This document shows, in pieces, positions 34,742-43,461 of a DNA stretch of 64,000 bases (positions are counted from its first letter, which is position 1; the number at the start of each line of letters is the position of its first letter). Origin of the DNA: Bacillota bacterium (lineage in GTDB: Bacteria; Bacillota; Ch66); NCBI GenBank assembly GCA_013178045.1, contig JABLXP010000001.1, positions 222,780 through 286,779 on the forward strand. The letters are read 5' to 3'. The notes under the pieces were generated by a model that was given only the letters and a program-made list of their open reading frames with translations, was not told the DNA's origin and searched no databases. A program made the translations under genes and the position numbers.

Positions 34742-35470
34742 GTGCGGCCGGTGATTGGGATTACTTGTGCACAAAACGCAAACGAAGATTGGTTCTACCT
34801 CCGTAATACATACGTTAAAGCGATTGTCGAGGCTGGAGGGCAGCCGATCTTACTGCCCGCAGTGAGGAACCTGGAGTTGGTTCCCCAGTATAATCAATTA
34901 ATTCACGGTTTACTATTATCAGGTGGTGGAGATATTGACCCAGCTTTTTTTGGGGAACTGCCCCATTCAGGTCTGGGCGAAATCTGCCCGGAACGTGATG
35001 CATTCGAGATCACCCTGACTCGGCTTGCCTTAGAAGGGGATCAACCGATTCTGGGGATCTGCCGGGGGATCCAGGTGATCGTCATTGCGGACGGCGGGAC
35101 GGTCTACCAGGACCTGACCAGTGAACGGCCCGGTTCAATCCTGCACCAACAAAAAGCCCCTCGCTACCATCCAATTCATCAGGTTAAACTGGTTGAAGGG
35201 ACGCAACTGTGGCGGATCTTTGGGCAGGTTATGTTAACTGTGAACAGTTTTCACCATCAGGCGGTGAAAGAGATTCCCGGTGAGTTTATCATTTCAGCCA
35301 CAGCCCCTGATGGCGTGATTGAAGGGGTGGAGTCTACCCGGCACCGGTTTGTGCTTGGGGTGCAGTGGCATCCCGAAGCAATGTGGGAGCAATATCCTCT
35401 GTTTCTCCGTCTCTTTATCGCTTTGGTCGAGGCGGCTAGACAGGGTAGGAAAGTAAGACAAAATTCATAA
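34742..35470 (+). CDS. Class I glutamine amidotransferase-like gamma-glutamyl hydrolase (PuuD type)
   Basis: A 242-residue protein with GICRGIQ carrying the nucleophilic cysteine and GVQWHPEAM completing the Cys-His-Glu triad. This matches gamma-glutamyl-gamma-aminobutyrate hydrolase (PuuD/YvdE). It would remove glutamate from gamma-glutamyl amides, but the natural substrate in a strict anaerobe is not certain. The GTG at 34742 follows AGGGGGTGGGG. The next gene, an amidohydrolase, starts 36 bp later and may be cotranscribed. Confidence 0.88.
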   Translation: MRPVIGITCAQNANEDWFYLRNTYVKAIVEAGGQPILLPAVRNLELVPQYNQLIHGLLLSGGGDIDPAFFGELPHSGLGEICPERDAFEITLTRLALEGDQPILGICRGIQVIVIADGGTVYQDLTSERPGSILHQQKAPRYHPIHQVKLVEGTQLWRIFGQVMLTVNSFHHQAVKEIPGEFIISATAPDGVIEGVESTRHRFVLGVQWHPEAMWEQYPLFLRLFIALVEAARQGRKVRQNS

Positions 35471-35505
35471 TTTTAGAGGATAAATGTTGAGAGGAGGGAT
35501 AAGGG

Positions 35506-36657
35506 GTGCTGGCAATCACTAATGGAAAGATCATCACCATGGCCGGCCGGAATTTTGCGTGTGGGACGGTCCTGATCGAGGCCGGCAAGATCATCGCAAT
35601 TGGTGAAAATATTGACATACCAGTTGGCGCGGAGGTTATTGACGTTCAGGGCAAGTTGGTTATGCCAGGTTTGATTGATGCCCATTGTCATCTGGGGATT
35701 CTGGAAGAAATCTACCGGATAGAGGGGGATGACTTAAATGAGATAACCGACCCGGTGACACCGCACCTGCGGGCGATCGACGCTGTCAATCCTGAAGATG
35801 AAGGGTTCCGGGATGCCCTCCGCGGGGGGGTCACGACTGTCTGTACTGGACCAGGGAGCGCCAATGTTTTGGGTGGAGAAAACGTGGTCATCAAAACTTA
35901 TGGTCGAGTCATTGACCGGATGGTGGTGCGTCAGCCGGCTGGCCTTAAGGTGGCCCTGGGTGAGAACCCCAAGCGGATCTATGGTGGCAATAAAAAAGCA
36001 CCGCTGACCCGGATGGCTACGGCAGCCCTTTTGCGAGAAACGCTGACCAAAGCGCAGAACTACCTGCGGAAACTCAAGGTTGAGCGATCGGCAGATATGC
36101 CCGAACGAGACCTCCGTCTGGAAGCAGTAATCAAAGTGCTCGAGCATCAGATGCCTTTGCGCGTTCATGCTCACCGGGCAGATGACATTATAACCGCAGT
36201 GCGGATCGCGGAGGAGTTTGACGTAGAAATTTGTATTGAACACTGTACGGAGGGACATAAGATTGTCGAAGAACTGGCTAAACGGCAAATCCCAGCCCTG
36301 GTAGGCCCACTGATGAGTAATCGGGCCAAGGTCGAGTTAAAGGACCGAACTCCGGCGACACCGGGTATTTTGGCCAGAGCGGGCGTCCCGGTGGCCATCA
36401 TTACGGATCACCCCGTGGTGCCAATTGAATTTCTGTCCCTGTGTGCCGGCCTGGCGGTGAAGGCGGGTATGTCAGAAGAAGATGCGCTCAAGGCTATCAC
36501 CATAAATCCTGCCCGTATCCTGGGAGTTGATGATCGGGTAGGCAGCCTGGAGGTGGGTAAAGACGCCGACCTGATTGTGGCTGATGGACCTATACTCGAA
36601 CTGAAAACACGAATTGAGTTGGTCCTGGTGGAAGGACAAATAATTGATCTTAATTGA
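35506..36657 (+). CDS. Metal-dependent amidohydrolase (imidazolonepropionase-like)
   Basis: A 383-residue TIM-barrel hydrolase; GTG start behind GAGAGGAGGG. Metal ligands appear in DAHCHLG, HAHRADD, EHCTEGHKI and ITDHPVVP, and the protein has the small N- and C-terminal beta sandwich typical of the superfamily. It belongs to COG1228-like amidohydrolases, which open cyclic or acyl amides. The adjacent gamma-glutamyl hydrolase suggests a shared amide-degrading path, which is inference. The substrate is not known. Confidence 0.82.
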   Translation: MLAITNGKIITMAGRNFACGTVLIEAGKIIAIGENIDIPVGAEVIDVQGKLVMPGLIDAHCHLGILEEIYRIEGDDLNEITDPVTPHLRAIDAVNPEDEGFRDALRGGVTTVCTGPGSANVLGGENVVIKTYGRVIDRMVVRQPAGLKVALGENPKRIYGGNKKAPLTRMATAALLRETLTKAQNYLRKLKVERSADMPERDLRLEAVIKVLEHQMPLRVHAHRADDIITAVRIAEEFDVEICIEHCTEGHKIVEELAKRQIPALVGPLMSNRAKVELKDRTPATPGILARAGVPVAIITDHPVVPIEFLSLCAGLAVKAGMSEEDALKAITINPARILGVDDRVGSLEVGKDADLIVADGPILELKTRIELVLVEGQIIDLN

Positions 36658-36799
36658 GCTTTGATATTGGTAAAAAGCTCTAAAATAATTGTTTTATGTC
36701 TATATATTGTGTATGAGCGTTAATTATTGTCTATCAGTCGTATTAGGTTAGCTAAAAAAATAGGTTTTTACACTAATTTTTATATTAGAGGCGCCAGAT

Positions 36800-37687
36800 A
36801 TGAAACACTATGCGGCATTTTTTTGCCTGGCGGGGCTGCTGCTGGCGGCTGGGATTGGCTGCGGCAGTCAGCATATACCAAACAGCAGCGCAGGGTCAAA
36901 TCGAAGTGTAGTCAATCAGTTGGCTGCTCCTAATGAGACCCGGAATAAATCTACTCCCAATGAGGCCATCAATAAATTTGAGGATAAACAAATAAATAAA
37001 ACCCCAAAGGAATGGGCCGAGAAAGTGTCCGGCGTCAAGACCCGGCTGGCTACCAATGACAAAGTAATTGCTCTGACCTTTGATGCCTGCGGCGGTGCTG
37101 CCGGTAGCCAGTACGACCAAAAGCTGATCGAGTACCTGACGGCAGAGAAAATCCCGGCCACTTTGTTCATCAACAGCCGATGGATTGACGCCAATCCGGA
37201 TATTTTTCTCCAGTTGTCCCGGAACAACCTGTTTGAGATTGCTAACCACGGGACCCAGCATAAGCCTTTATCTGTTAATGGGAAAACGGCCTACGGCATC
37301 AAGGGGACCGGAAGTATTGAAGAGGTTAAAGAGGAAGTGTTAGTAAATGAGCAGAAGATTCTAAAGTTGACCGGCCGGAAACCAAAATTCTTCAGACCTG
37401 GGACTGCTTTTGCTGATGAAATTGCGGTGTCTGTGGTCGAGGATTTAGGGGAAGAGGTGGTCGGGTTTAATATCCTCGGGGATGCTGGGGCTACTTTTTC
37501 TCGGACTCAGATCCGTCAGTCCTGTTTACGGGCCAGCCCCGGTTCCATTATCATTTTTCACATGAATCACCCCGAGTCCGAGACTTTGGCGGGTATAAAG
37601 GAAGTGATTCCGGAACTGCGGAAAAAAGGTTTTCGCTTTGTCAAACTCGGGGACTACCCCCTAGAATGTGGAGACCACGGAAAATGA
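36800..37687 (+). CDS. Polysaccharide deacetylase-family lipoprotein
   Basis: A 295-residue protein with lipoprotein signal (lipobox AAGIGC, Cys 21) and a low-complexity linker. A NodB domain follows: LTFDACGG near 93 (motif 1 with a cysteine after the first Asp) and NHGTQHKP near 147 (His metal ligands), ending with IIFHMNHPE. NodB enzymes remove acetyl groups from N-acetylglucosamine or peptidoglycan; this FDACGG subgroup is often annotated as uncharacterised deacetylase. TAGAGGCGCC precedes the ATG. It acts on the outside of the membrane. Confidence 0.88.
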   Translation: MKHYAAFFCLAGLLLAAGIGCGSQHIPNSSAGSNRSVVNQLAAPNETRNKSTPNEAINKFEDKQINKTPKEWAEKVSGVKTRLATNDKVIALTFDACGGAAGSQYDQKLIEYLTAEKIPATLFINSRWIDANPDIFLQLSRNNLFEIANHGTQHKPLSVNGKTAYGIKGTGSIEEVKEEVLVNEQKILKLTGRKPKFFRPGTAFADEIAVSVVEDLGEEVVGFNILGDAGATFSRTQIRQSCLRASPGSIIIFHMNHPESETLAGIKEVIPELRKKGFRFVKLGDYPLECGDHGK

Positions 37688-37785
37688 AGCGGAAAAAATA
37701 CCGGTCAGCGACTTTTCCTCCACCGCTGCCTTGACTTTTTCGTAATCATGTGTTTCATATCTAATATTAATATTAATTGCATAGG

Positions 37786-38214
37786 TTACCGGGTTTTTGT
37801 CTGGCAGTCGGGACACCAGCCGAAAAAGTCCAGACGGTGACGAACAATGCGCAAATTGCGTTCTTGGAGCAATGTGTTCTTCAGCTCTTTCAATGGGTAG
37901 ATCTCCAGGTCCTCGATTTTACCGCAGCCCTGGCAGAAGAAGTGCGAGTGTTCGGAAACATTACCATCGAAACGGCGGCGTTCTGCCAGTGCTCCCACAT
38001 CGATGGCCAGATCCAGCTCGAGCAGCATTTCCAGCGTGTTATAAATAGTGGCCAGACTGATGGTAGGGAACTTTTCTCTTAAGTCGGCGTAAATTTTTTC
38101 TGCACTGGGATGCTCTTTGCTGTTCAGCAGGTAATCAAGGATGACCAGTCTTTGGTGAGTGACTTTATAACCAGATTTTTTGAAGCGAGTGATATGGTCG
38201 GCCAGATGCTTCAT
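37786..38214 (-). CDS. Fur-family regulator, PerR-like
   Basis: A 142-residue Fur-family protein with winged helix (VTHQRLVILDYLLNS, LATIYNTLEMLLE) and dimer domain. Two CxxC pairs (CQGC, CPDC) form the structural zinc site. The regulatory site shows HSH and an Asp in KIEDLE, the residue that favours PerR (peroxide sensing by Mn/Fe) over Fur. A GAATTTA-TAC-TAAATTC palindrome lies 39 bp upstream, so it may autoregulate. No peroxide-defence gene is adjacent. The start ATG has AAGGGAATG upstream. Confidence 0.88.
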   Translation of the reverse strand: MKHLADHITRFKKSGYKVTHQRLVILDYLLNSKEHPSAEKIYADLREKFPTISLATIYNTLEMLLELDLAIDVGALAERRRFDGNVSEHSHFFCQGCGKIEDLEIYPLKELKNTLLQERNLRIVRHRLDFFGWCPDCQTKTR

Positions 38215-38252
38215 ACAAGCTCATTCCCTTATTTAAAATATACCCAAAATTA

Positions 38253-38269
38253 GAATTTATACTAAATTC
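38253..38269. promoter_or_regulatory. Fur/PerR-type palindrome upstream of the regulator gene
   Basis: GAATTTA-TAC-TAAATTC is a perfect 7-3-7 inverted repeat 39 bp before the regulator's start codon, resembling AT-rich boxes of Fur-family proteins (those are usually 7-1-7). Confidence 0.5.
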
Positions 38270-38319
38270 AATTGTAAATTCCTATATTCTCCAGATCAAG
38301 CCCCGCTTTTGTGACTTGG

Positions 38320-38361
38320 CCGAAAAATTTATTGCTTAATCCGGAAAATTTATTGCTTAAT
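38320..38361. repeat. Tandem 21-bp duplication
   Basis: Two adjacent copies of a 21-bp unit (CCGRAAAATTTATTGCTTAAT) with one difference (A at 38323, G at 38344). It lies between the perR-like gene's control region and the following hairpin. Confidence 0.8.
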
Positions 38362-38370
38362 TATGAAACT

Positions 38371-38417
38371 ATTAGGGATAGGATCATTCGTCAAACAAGA
38401 ATGATTCTATCCCTAAT
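38371..38417. repeat. Long 19-bp stem-loop
   Basis: ATTAGGGATAGGATCATTC and its complement (one G-U pair) surround a 9-nt loop. It sits 63 bp past the lactate dehydrogenase stop. No T-run follows the stem on either strand. It could be a terminator, a small RNA or a palindromic mobile repeat. Confidence 0.65.
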
Positions 38418-38479
38418 AAGTTTAATTGGCGATGATTTTCCGGTGCTCAGTTTTAGACTATTCATTTCATTATAAAAAA

Positions 38480-39430
38480 TTATAAATTTAATTGGCGAAG
38501 AATTGCCCGCAGTGTTTCAGCCGATTGGCGAAAGGCCGAGATTTCTGATTCACTCAAGGGCAGGGCGATAATCCTTTCCCGTCCCCGTTCATTGACCAGG
38601 CAGGGGAGGCTGAGGCAGATATCGCTAACACCGTAGATATTGTCGATTAAACTGGAGATGGTCAAGATCGAGTACTCGTCCCGCAGAATAGCTTCACAGA
38701 TCCGGCGGATGGCCAGACCGATGGCGTAGTAGGTTGCTCCCTTGCGTTCAATGATTTGATAAGCGGCTGTTCTCACTTGTTCGAATAACGCTTGTTTATC
38801 CTCGACCACACATCTTTGCCCCCAGATTGAGTAGTATTCATCCAGCGGAATCCCGGCGATGTTAGCTAGACTCCACACCGGGACTTCGGTATCGCCGTGT
38901 TCGCCAATAACATAGGCGTGAATATTGCGGGCATCCACCCGACAATGCCGACTGATGACGTGTCGAAACCGGGAACTATCTAGCACTGTACCCGAACCCA
39001 TGACTCGGGCCGAGGGTAGACCGGACACCTTGAGTGCCGCATAGGTAAGGATATCAACTGGGTTTGCGACCACTATGACAATCGCCTGAGGACAATGGCG
39101 AATTATTTTCGGCAATTCCTCCTGAATTATCTGAACATTTTGTACGGCCAGGTGAAGTCGTGTTTCCCCTGGCTTTTGATTTGCCCCGGCGGTAAAGATG
39201 ACGATCTGGGCATCTCGACAATCCGGATAATCACCGGCGTAGATCAGAATTGGTTTCACGAAGGAAGCGGCGTGGTTGAGATCCATCGCTTCCCCTTCAG
39301 CCTTTTGCCGATTAACATCAAGTAACACCAGTTCAGAAACGAGGCCGCTGATCATTAAGGCATATGCCGTTGTTGCCCCCACAAAGCCTGTCCCCACGAT
39401 GACCACTTTTGCGGCAGTGGTTTGGACCAA
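38480..39430 (-). CDS. ldh: L-lactate dehydrogenase
   Basis: A 316-residue NAD-dependent dehydrogenase: VVIVGTGFVGATTAYAL is the Rossmann loop and GEHGDTEVPVW holds the catalytic histidine. The substrate loop TAGANQKPGETRL has Gln at the position (102) that selects lactate over malate. It reduces pyruvate to L-lactate to recycle NADH. The TTG at 39430 follows TTGGAGGGACTG; an earlier in-frame ATG is less well placed. It is monocistronic. Confidence 0.93.
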   Translation of the reverse strand: MVQTTAAKVVIVGTGFVGATTAYALMISGLVSELVLLDVNRQKAEGEAMDLNHAASFVKPILIYAGDYPDCRDAQIVIFTAGANQKPGETRLHLAVQNVQIIQEELPKIIRHCPQAIVIVVANPVDILTYAALKVSGLPSARVMGSGTVLDSSRFRHVISRHCRVDARNIHAYVIGEHGDTEVPVWSLANIAGIPLDEYYSIWGQRCVVEDKQALFEQVRTAAYQIIERKGATYYAIGLAIRRICEAILRDEYSILTISSLIDNIYGVSDICLSLPCLVNERGRERIIALPLSESEISAFRQSAETLRAILRQLNL

Positions 39431-39621
39431 AATCAGTCCCTCCAAAATAAATTAGTTTAATCCAGACCAATACCAGTGATTTTAAAGTTTAGTGTTCCCG
39501 CCTGATCCCGGGATATACAAATTTCCGCGGTTAAACATTTTCTGTCTGGGAGTGAAAACAGGATTTTCTTGAGCAGACGTAGAATTTCCAAGAGGTAAGA
39601 CCGGGAGAAAGGAGCAAGAAG

Positions 39622-41349
39622 ATGAAGACAAAATTAATCGGTGCCCTTGTCGTTGTGTTTATGTTTATTATGTTTGGATTGTCACCTGTTTCCGCGTCTT
39701 CACCATTGAGGATTTTTGTTAATGGTCAGGAGGCGGTTATCCCTACCGCTCCAATCATTGTTGATGACCGGACCTTAGTGCCAGCCAGTCTCTTTGCAGT
39801 CCCTGTTTTTGGCGTAGAGGTCAATTGGGACCGAACCGCTAAACAAGTTCGGATCACCAATCAGGCGATGCAACTGATACTGAAGATAGATTCAACTAAT
39901 GTATTGGTCAACGGACAGGAGAACTCAATGGAGGTTGCTCCGCGTTTAGTAAAAGGGATACCCATGGTCCCGCTTCGTTTCCTTTGTGACACTCTGGGCG
40001 TGCAGATCAAGTTGGCCGAGGATGGAAAGCGAATTGAACTGATCAAGGCGGCGCAGTCTGTCACGCTGCAGATTGACCAAACAATAGCCAACGTAAATCA
40101 GCGTGAGGTAAAGCTCGACGTTTCACCCCAACTGGTGGAAGGACGAACCCTGGTGCCCCTCCGGTTCGTGGCGGAGGCCTTTGGGGCTGAGGTCTTTTGG
40201 AACGGTCAAACCCAGGGAATTACCGTCCAGCGCGGACAGCAAATGGTTACCCTGCAGATTGGTAACCTTCAGGCCAGAGTAAATGGGCGTGAGGTTTGCC
40301 TGGATGTCCCCCCGCAACTAGTCAAGGACAGAACGTTAATTCCAGTGCGCTTTGTGGCCGAGGCACTTGGGGCGGAGGTTGACTGGGAAGCTACTAGCCG
40401 CCGGGTGGTAATTACCCAGCCCGGAAATTTAAAGCACGTCCTGGCTTATTACTACGGCGGGTCTTATCAGGAGTTCCTCGCGAATGCAGACAAGCTCAAC
40501 CAGGTGGCTTTCCGCTGGTTTGAAACCAATGGTCAAGGTGAGATTTTAACTAAGTATCCCGATAGCTATGAAAGCGTCTTGAAATTTGTTCAGGACAAAA
40601 AAATTGCCGCTGCGGCGAGTATTTTTCTTTCGGATCCGGAGCAACTCCATATTTTATTGAACAGCCCAGAAAATCGGCGACGACTCATCGATAATGCTTT
40701 AAAACTTGTGGACAAAGATGGATACCAGGGGATCAATCTTGACCTGGAGATGGTGAAAGCAGAAGACCGCGATGGATTAAACCTGTTAGTGAAGGAGTTC
40801 CGCGATCAACTTAAGCCGCGTAATCTAGAGCTATCGCTCGCTCTCCCGCCGAAAAACGCAGACACGAAATGGTTCGCGGCTTATGATTACACAATTTTAG
40901 GCGGTTTGGCCGACCGGGTGGTAATTATGGCCCATGACTTACACTGGAAAGGGGGGCCTGCGGGGCCGATTGCTCCCCTGGCTTGGGTAGAAAGCGTGCT
41001 TCAGTTCGCTAAGACCCAGATCCCGTCTGACAAAATCCTACTTGCCCTGGGGGTATACGGATACGATTGGCCGGAGAGGGGGACGGCCAGGTCCTACACG
41101 CCAGCCCAACTGGCGGAGTTAATGTGCATATATAATGTTTCTCCTGAATGGGATAGTGCTGCTCAGTCTCCCTATTTCACTTACCGTGACAGCCAGGAGG
41201 TCAATCATACGGTTTGGTTTGAGGATGACCGCAGTCTCCGTCAAAAGATGAACTTGCCAGAACAGTATGGCATTGCGGGGATTTCGCTCTGGAAACTGGG
41301 AAATGGTTTCCCAGAGATGTGGCAGGCGATTGAGCGGCGAATCAAATAA
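39622..41349 (+). CDS. Secreted protein with copper-amine-oxidase N-domains and a GH18-like domain
   Basis: A 575-residue exported protein. The signal peptide covers residues 1-26. Three tandem copper amine oxidase N-terminal-like stalk domains span about 30-270, with repeats of VNGREV..DV.PQLV..RTL(V/I)P(L/V)RFVAEA(L/F)GAEV type. A TIM-barrel domain (about 275-575) resembles spore-cortex GH18 enzymes of the YaaH/YdhD group. The catalytic segment reads QGINLDLEMV: the general acid Glu and preceding Asp are present, but the first Asp of DGxxxDxE is Gln. It may bind or cleave peptidoglycan or chitin-like glycan. AGAAAGGAGCAAG precedes the ATG. Confidence 0.88.
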   Translation: MKTKLIGALVVVFMFIMFGLSPVSASSPLRIFVNGQEAVIPTAPIIVDDRTLVPASLFAVPVFGVEVNWDRTAKQVRITNQAMQLILKIDSTNVLVNGQENSMEVAPRLVKGIPMVPLRFLCDTLGVQIKLAEDGKRIELIKAAQSVTLQIDQTIANVNQREVKLDVSPQLVEGRTLVPLRFVAEAFGAEVFWNGQTQGITVQRGQQMVTLQIGNLQARVNGREVCLDVPPQLVKDRTLIPVRFVAEALGAEVDWEATSRRVVITQPGNLKHVLAYYYGGSYQEFLANADKLNQVAFRWFETNGQGEILTKYPDSYESVLKFVQDKKIAAAASIFLSDPEQLHILLNSPENRRRLIDNALKLVDKDGYQGINLDLEMVKAEDRDGLNLLVKEFRDQLKPRNLELSLALPPKNADTKWFAAYDYTILGGLADRVVIMAHDLHWKGGPAGPIAPLAWVESVLQFAKTQIPSDKILLALGVYGYDWPERGTARSYTPAQLAELMCIYNVSPEWDSAAQSPYFTYRDSQEVNHTVWFEDDRSLRQKMNLPEQYGIAGISLWKLGNGFPEMWQAIERRIK

Positions 41350-41369
41350 ATCTAAAAAAGGTGAGCCAG

Positions 41370-42077
41370 ATGGAACCAAAGCAATTGCGCCTGTTTGTTG
41401 AGGAAGAGTCAACCGATACTGAGGCCGGTAGTTCAACCGTGAACGAACTAAAACCGGCCAGCGATTCCTTTCGATTAAGCCTGGAGTTCAAACCTACCGA
41501 GACTTTTAGCGCCGGCCGCTATGCCACGCTGGAAGAACTGGCGGCTTTCTGTCAGCATTGTCAGCGGTGCCGGCTGAGGAGCGGCTGCCGCGGCGTGGTG
41601 TTTGGGGAGGGCAACCCGTCCGCCCGCATTATGTTTGTGGGCGAAGGGCCTGGACAGACGGAGGACGAGCTCGGGCGTCCCTTTGTGGGACTGGCTGGTC
41701 AGCTGCTAGACCGGATCCTCCAGGCGGCCGGATTTGTCCGGGAGGAAGTGTATATCGCAAATGTTGTTAAATGTCGTCCGCCAGGCAACCGGCTCCCTCA
41801 ACCGGATGAAGTGGCGGCCTGTCGTCCATACCTTGAGGAGCAAATTCGGTTGATCAAGCCGGCGGCAATCGTCTGTCTCGGCGCGTTGGCTACCCAGACT
41901 TTGCTTGATCCCCAGGCCCGGATCACTAAAGTCCGCGGCCAGTGGTTCGAAAAGGGCGGGATCTGGTTCCTGCCGACTTTTCACCCAGCGGCACTTCTCC
42001 GGGACGAAAGCAAGAAACGTCCGGTCTGGGAAGACTTCAAACGCCTACGCGACTGGTACCGGAGTAATTTTTCGTGA
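41370..42077 (+). CDS. Family 4 uracil-DNA glycosylase (4Fe-4S)
   Basis: A 235-residue protein. After a variable N-terminus (about 55 residues) it has four cysteines of the iron-sulfur site (CQHCQRC region and VKCRPPGNRLP...AACRPYL). Motif A is GEGPGQTEDELGRPF and motif B is FHPAALLRD. It excises uracil from DNA, as in thermophilic and anaerobic bacteria. AAAAGGTGAGCCAG precedes the ATG at 41370. It follows the GH18 gene by 20 bp and may share its transcript. It ends before a strong terminator. Confidence 0.93.
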   Translation: MEPKQLRLFVEEESTDTEAGSSTVNELKPASDSFRLSLEFKPTETFSAGRYATLEELAAFCQHCQRCRLRSGCRGVVFGEGNPSARIMFVGEGPGQTEDELGRPFVGLAGQLLDRILQAAGFVREEVYIANVVKCRPPGNRLPQPDEVAACRPYLEEQIRLIKPAAIVCLGALATQTLLDPQARITKVRGQWFEKGGIWFLPTFHPAALLRDESKKRPVWEDFKRLRDWYRSNFS

Positions 42078-42085
42078 CAGGGGAG

Positions 42086-42110
42086 CGAGGGGGTAGCTGA
42101 AACCCCCTCG
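42086..42110 (+). terminator. Terminator after the uracil-DNA glycosylase gene
   Basis: CGAGGGGGT pairs perfectly with ACCCCCTCG over a 7-nt loop, 9 bp past the stop codon. The downstream tail is A-rich rather than T-rich. Confidence 0.65.
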
Positions 42111-42238
42111 AACAAGAAAATTGATAACCTTATATAGTTGTCGAAAGTTGATTTTCTTGAACGCAGTAGGTTGCGCGGTACTGGCAAATGGATATACTAG
42201 ACATGAATGGATCTAGACAAATTGGAGTGATCTACAGG

Positions 42239-42718
42239 ATGTGGCAACGCCGGATATGCCATGCTGAAGAAATGCGCCGCCTCGGCGAGTACCTGGGTCA
42301 AATTTTGTGGCCGGGTGCTGTTATTTGTCTTTCAGGAGAATTGGGCGCTGGTAAAACCGTGTTGGCTCAGGGAGTGGCCAAAGGAGCAGGGGTGGGGGGC
42401 TATGTAACCAGCCCGACCTTTACCCTGGTTCATGAATATCAGGGAGAACACCCAGTTTATCATCTTGATGTTTACCGTTTAGATGACCCAGCCGAGTTTG
42501 CCGAGCTTGGTTTTCGTGAATACCTGGGTGGTGATGGAATCGCGATAGTTGAGTGGCCAGAACGGATTTTAGAGTATTTACCCCAACAGTACCTGCTGGT
42601 TGAGATTAAGAGGGATGAGCACCAGGCAGATTGTCGCCTTGTTACCATTAAGCCAGTAGGCGACGACTATCATGTGGTGTTAGAGGAGTTGGAGCAGCGT
42701 GCGGATTTTGGGTATTGA
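42239..42718 (+). CDS. tsaE: tRNA t6A synthesis ATPase TsaE
   Basis: About 159 residues; P-loop protein with SGELGAGKTVLAQG (Walker A), SPTFTLVHEY and YHLDVYRL, followed by EWPERI. TsaE assists TsaB and TsaD in making threonylcarbamoyladenosine at position 37 of tRNAs reading ANN codons. The start at 42239 is favoured by GGAG 11 bases upstream; longer starts from 42188 exist. It overlaps tsaB by 20 bp. Length fits the family. Confidence 0.93.
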   Translation: MWQRRICHAEEMRRLGEYLGQILWPGAVICLSGELGAGKTVLAQGVAKGAGVGGYVTSPTFTLVHEYQGEHPVYHLDVYRLDDPAEFAELGFREYLGGDGIAIVEWPERILEYLPQQYLLVEIKRDEHQADCRLVTIKPVGDDYHVVLEELEQRADFGY

Positions 42719-43457
42719 CAGTTCGACAACAGTGGCTGGCGTGGCGGTGGTCGAAGATGACCGGCTGGTGGTAGAAACCTTTCTGAATACGCGCAAAAAC
42801 CATTCGCAGCGGCTAATGCCGATGCTGGACGCCATGCTGCGGGAAGCTGACTTAACGCTGGCAGACATAGACGCCCTCGCCGTTTCCATCGGTCCCGGTT
42901 CCTTTACTGGCTTGCGCATAGGGTTGGCCACAGTTAAAGGGTTAGCGCAGGCCACGGGGAAACCGTTAATTGGGGTACCGACTCTGGATGCTTTGGCGTT
43001 GAATGTGGCTGGTCTAACCGGTTTAATCTGCCCTGTTTTAGACGCGCGGAAAAATGAAGTTTATATGGCCGTATATCAATCTGCCTCATCCCTTCAGGTC
43101 AACAGAATAAGTGATTATTTAGCCATCAGCCCGACAGAGTTGATTGGCCTTTTCCAGGGTTCGCGCTTTTTTGGTGATGGTGCAAGCGATTGGCGGCACT
43201 GTCCGGTAACTTTTCTGGGTGATGCAACACCAGTATATCGGGACCTGTTAACAGAGGGGCTGGGTAACCGTGCCCGGTGGGTATTACCTACCCATAACTT
43301 AATTCGCGCGGCCCAAATCGCTTATTTGGGTGGTCAGCGGTTGGCGGCTGGACAGAAGGATGATTATTTAACCATCAAGCCGCTCTATATTCGCCAGTCT
43401 GAGGCCGAAGTCAGGTGGCAGAGCCGGGAAAAGGAGAATGCCTGCTATAGAAGGTGA
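42699..43457 (+). CDS. tsaB: tRNA t6A synthesis protein TsaB
   Basis: A 252-residue ASKHA-fold protein; GTG start within the 3' end of tsaE behind GAGGAGTTGGAG. ILGIDSST and SIGPGSFTGLRIGLATVKGLA are hallmarks, and DARKNEVYMAVY follows. TsaB forms the scaffold that binds TsaD and TsaE. Overlap with tsaE and the close link to rimI reproduce the conserved tsaE-tsaB-rimI order. Confidence 0.95.
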   Translation: MRILGIDSSTTVAGVAVVEDDRLVVETFLNTRKNHSQRLMPMLDAMLREADLTLADIDALAVSIGPGSFTGLRIGLATVKGLAQATGKPLIGVPTLDALALNVAGLTGLICPVLDARKNEVYMAVYQSASSLQVNRISDYLAISPTELIGLFQGSRFFGDGASDWRHCPVTFLGDATPVYRDLLTEGLGNRARWVLPTHNLIRAAQIAYLGGQRLAAGQKDDYLTIKPLYIRQSEAEVRWQSREKENACYRR

Positions 43458-43461
43458 CGAA

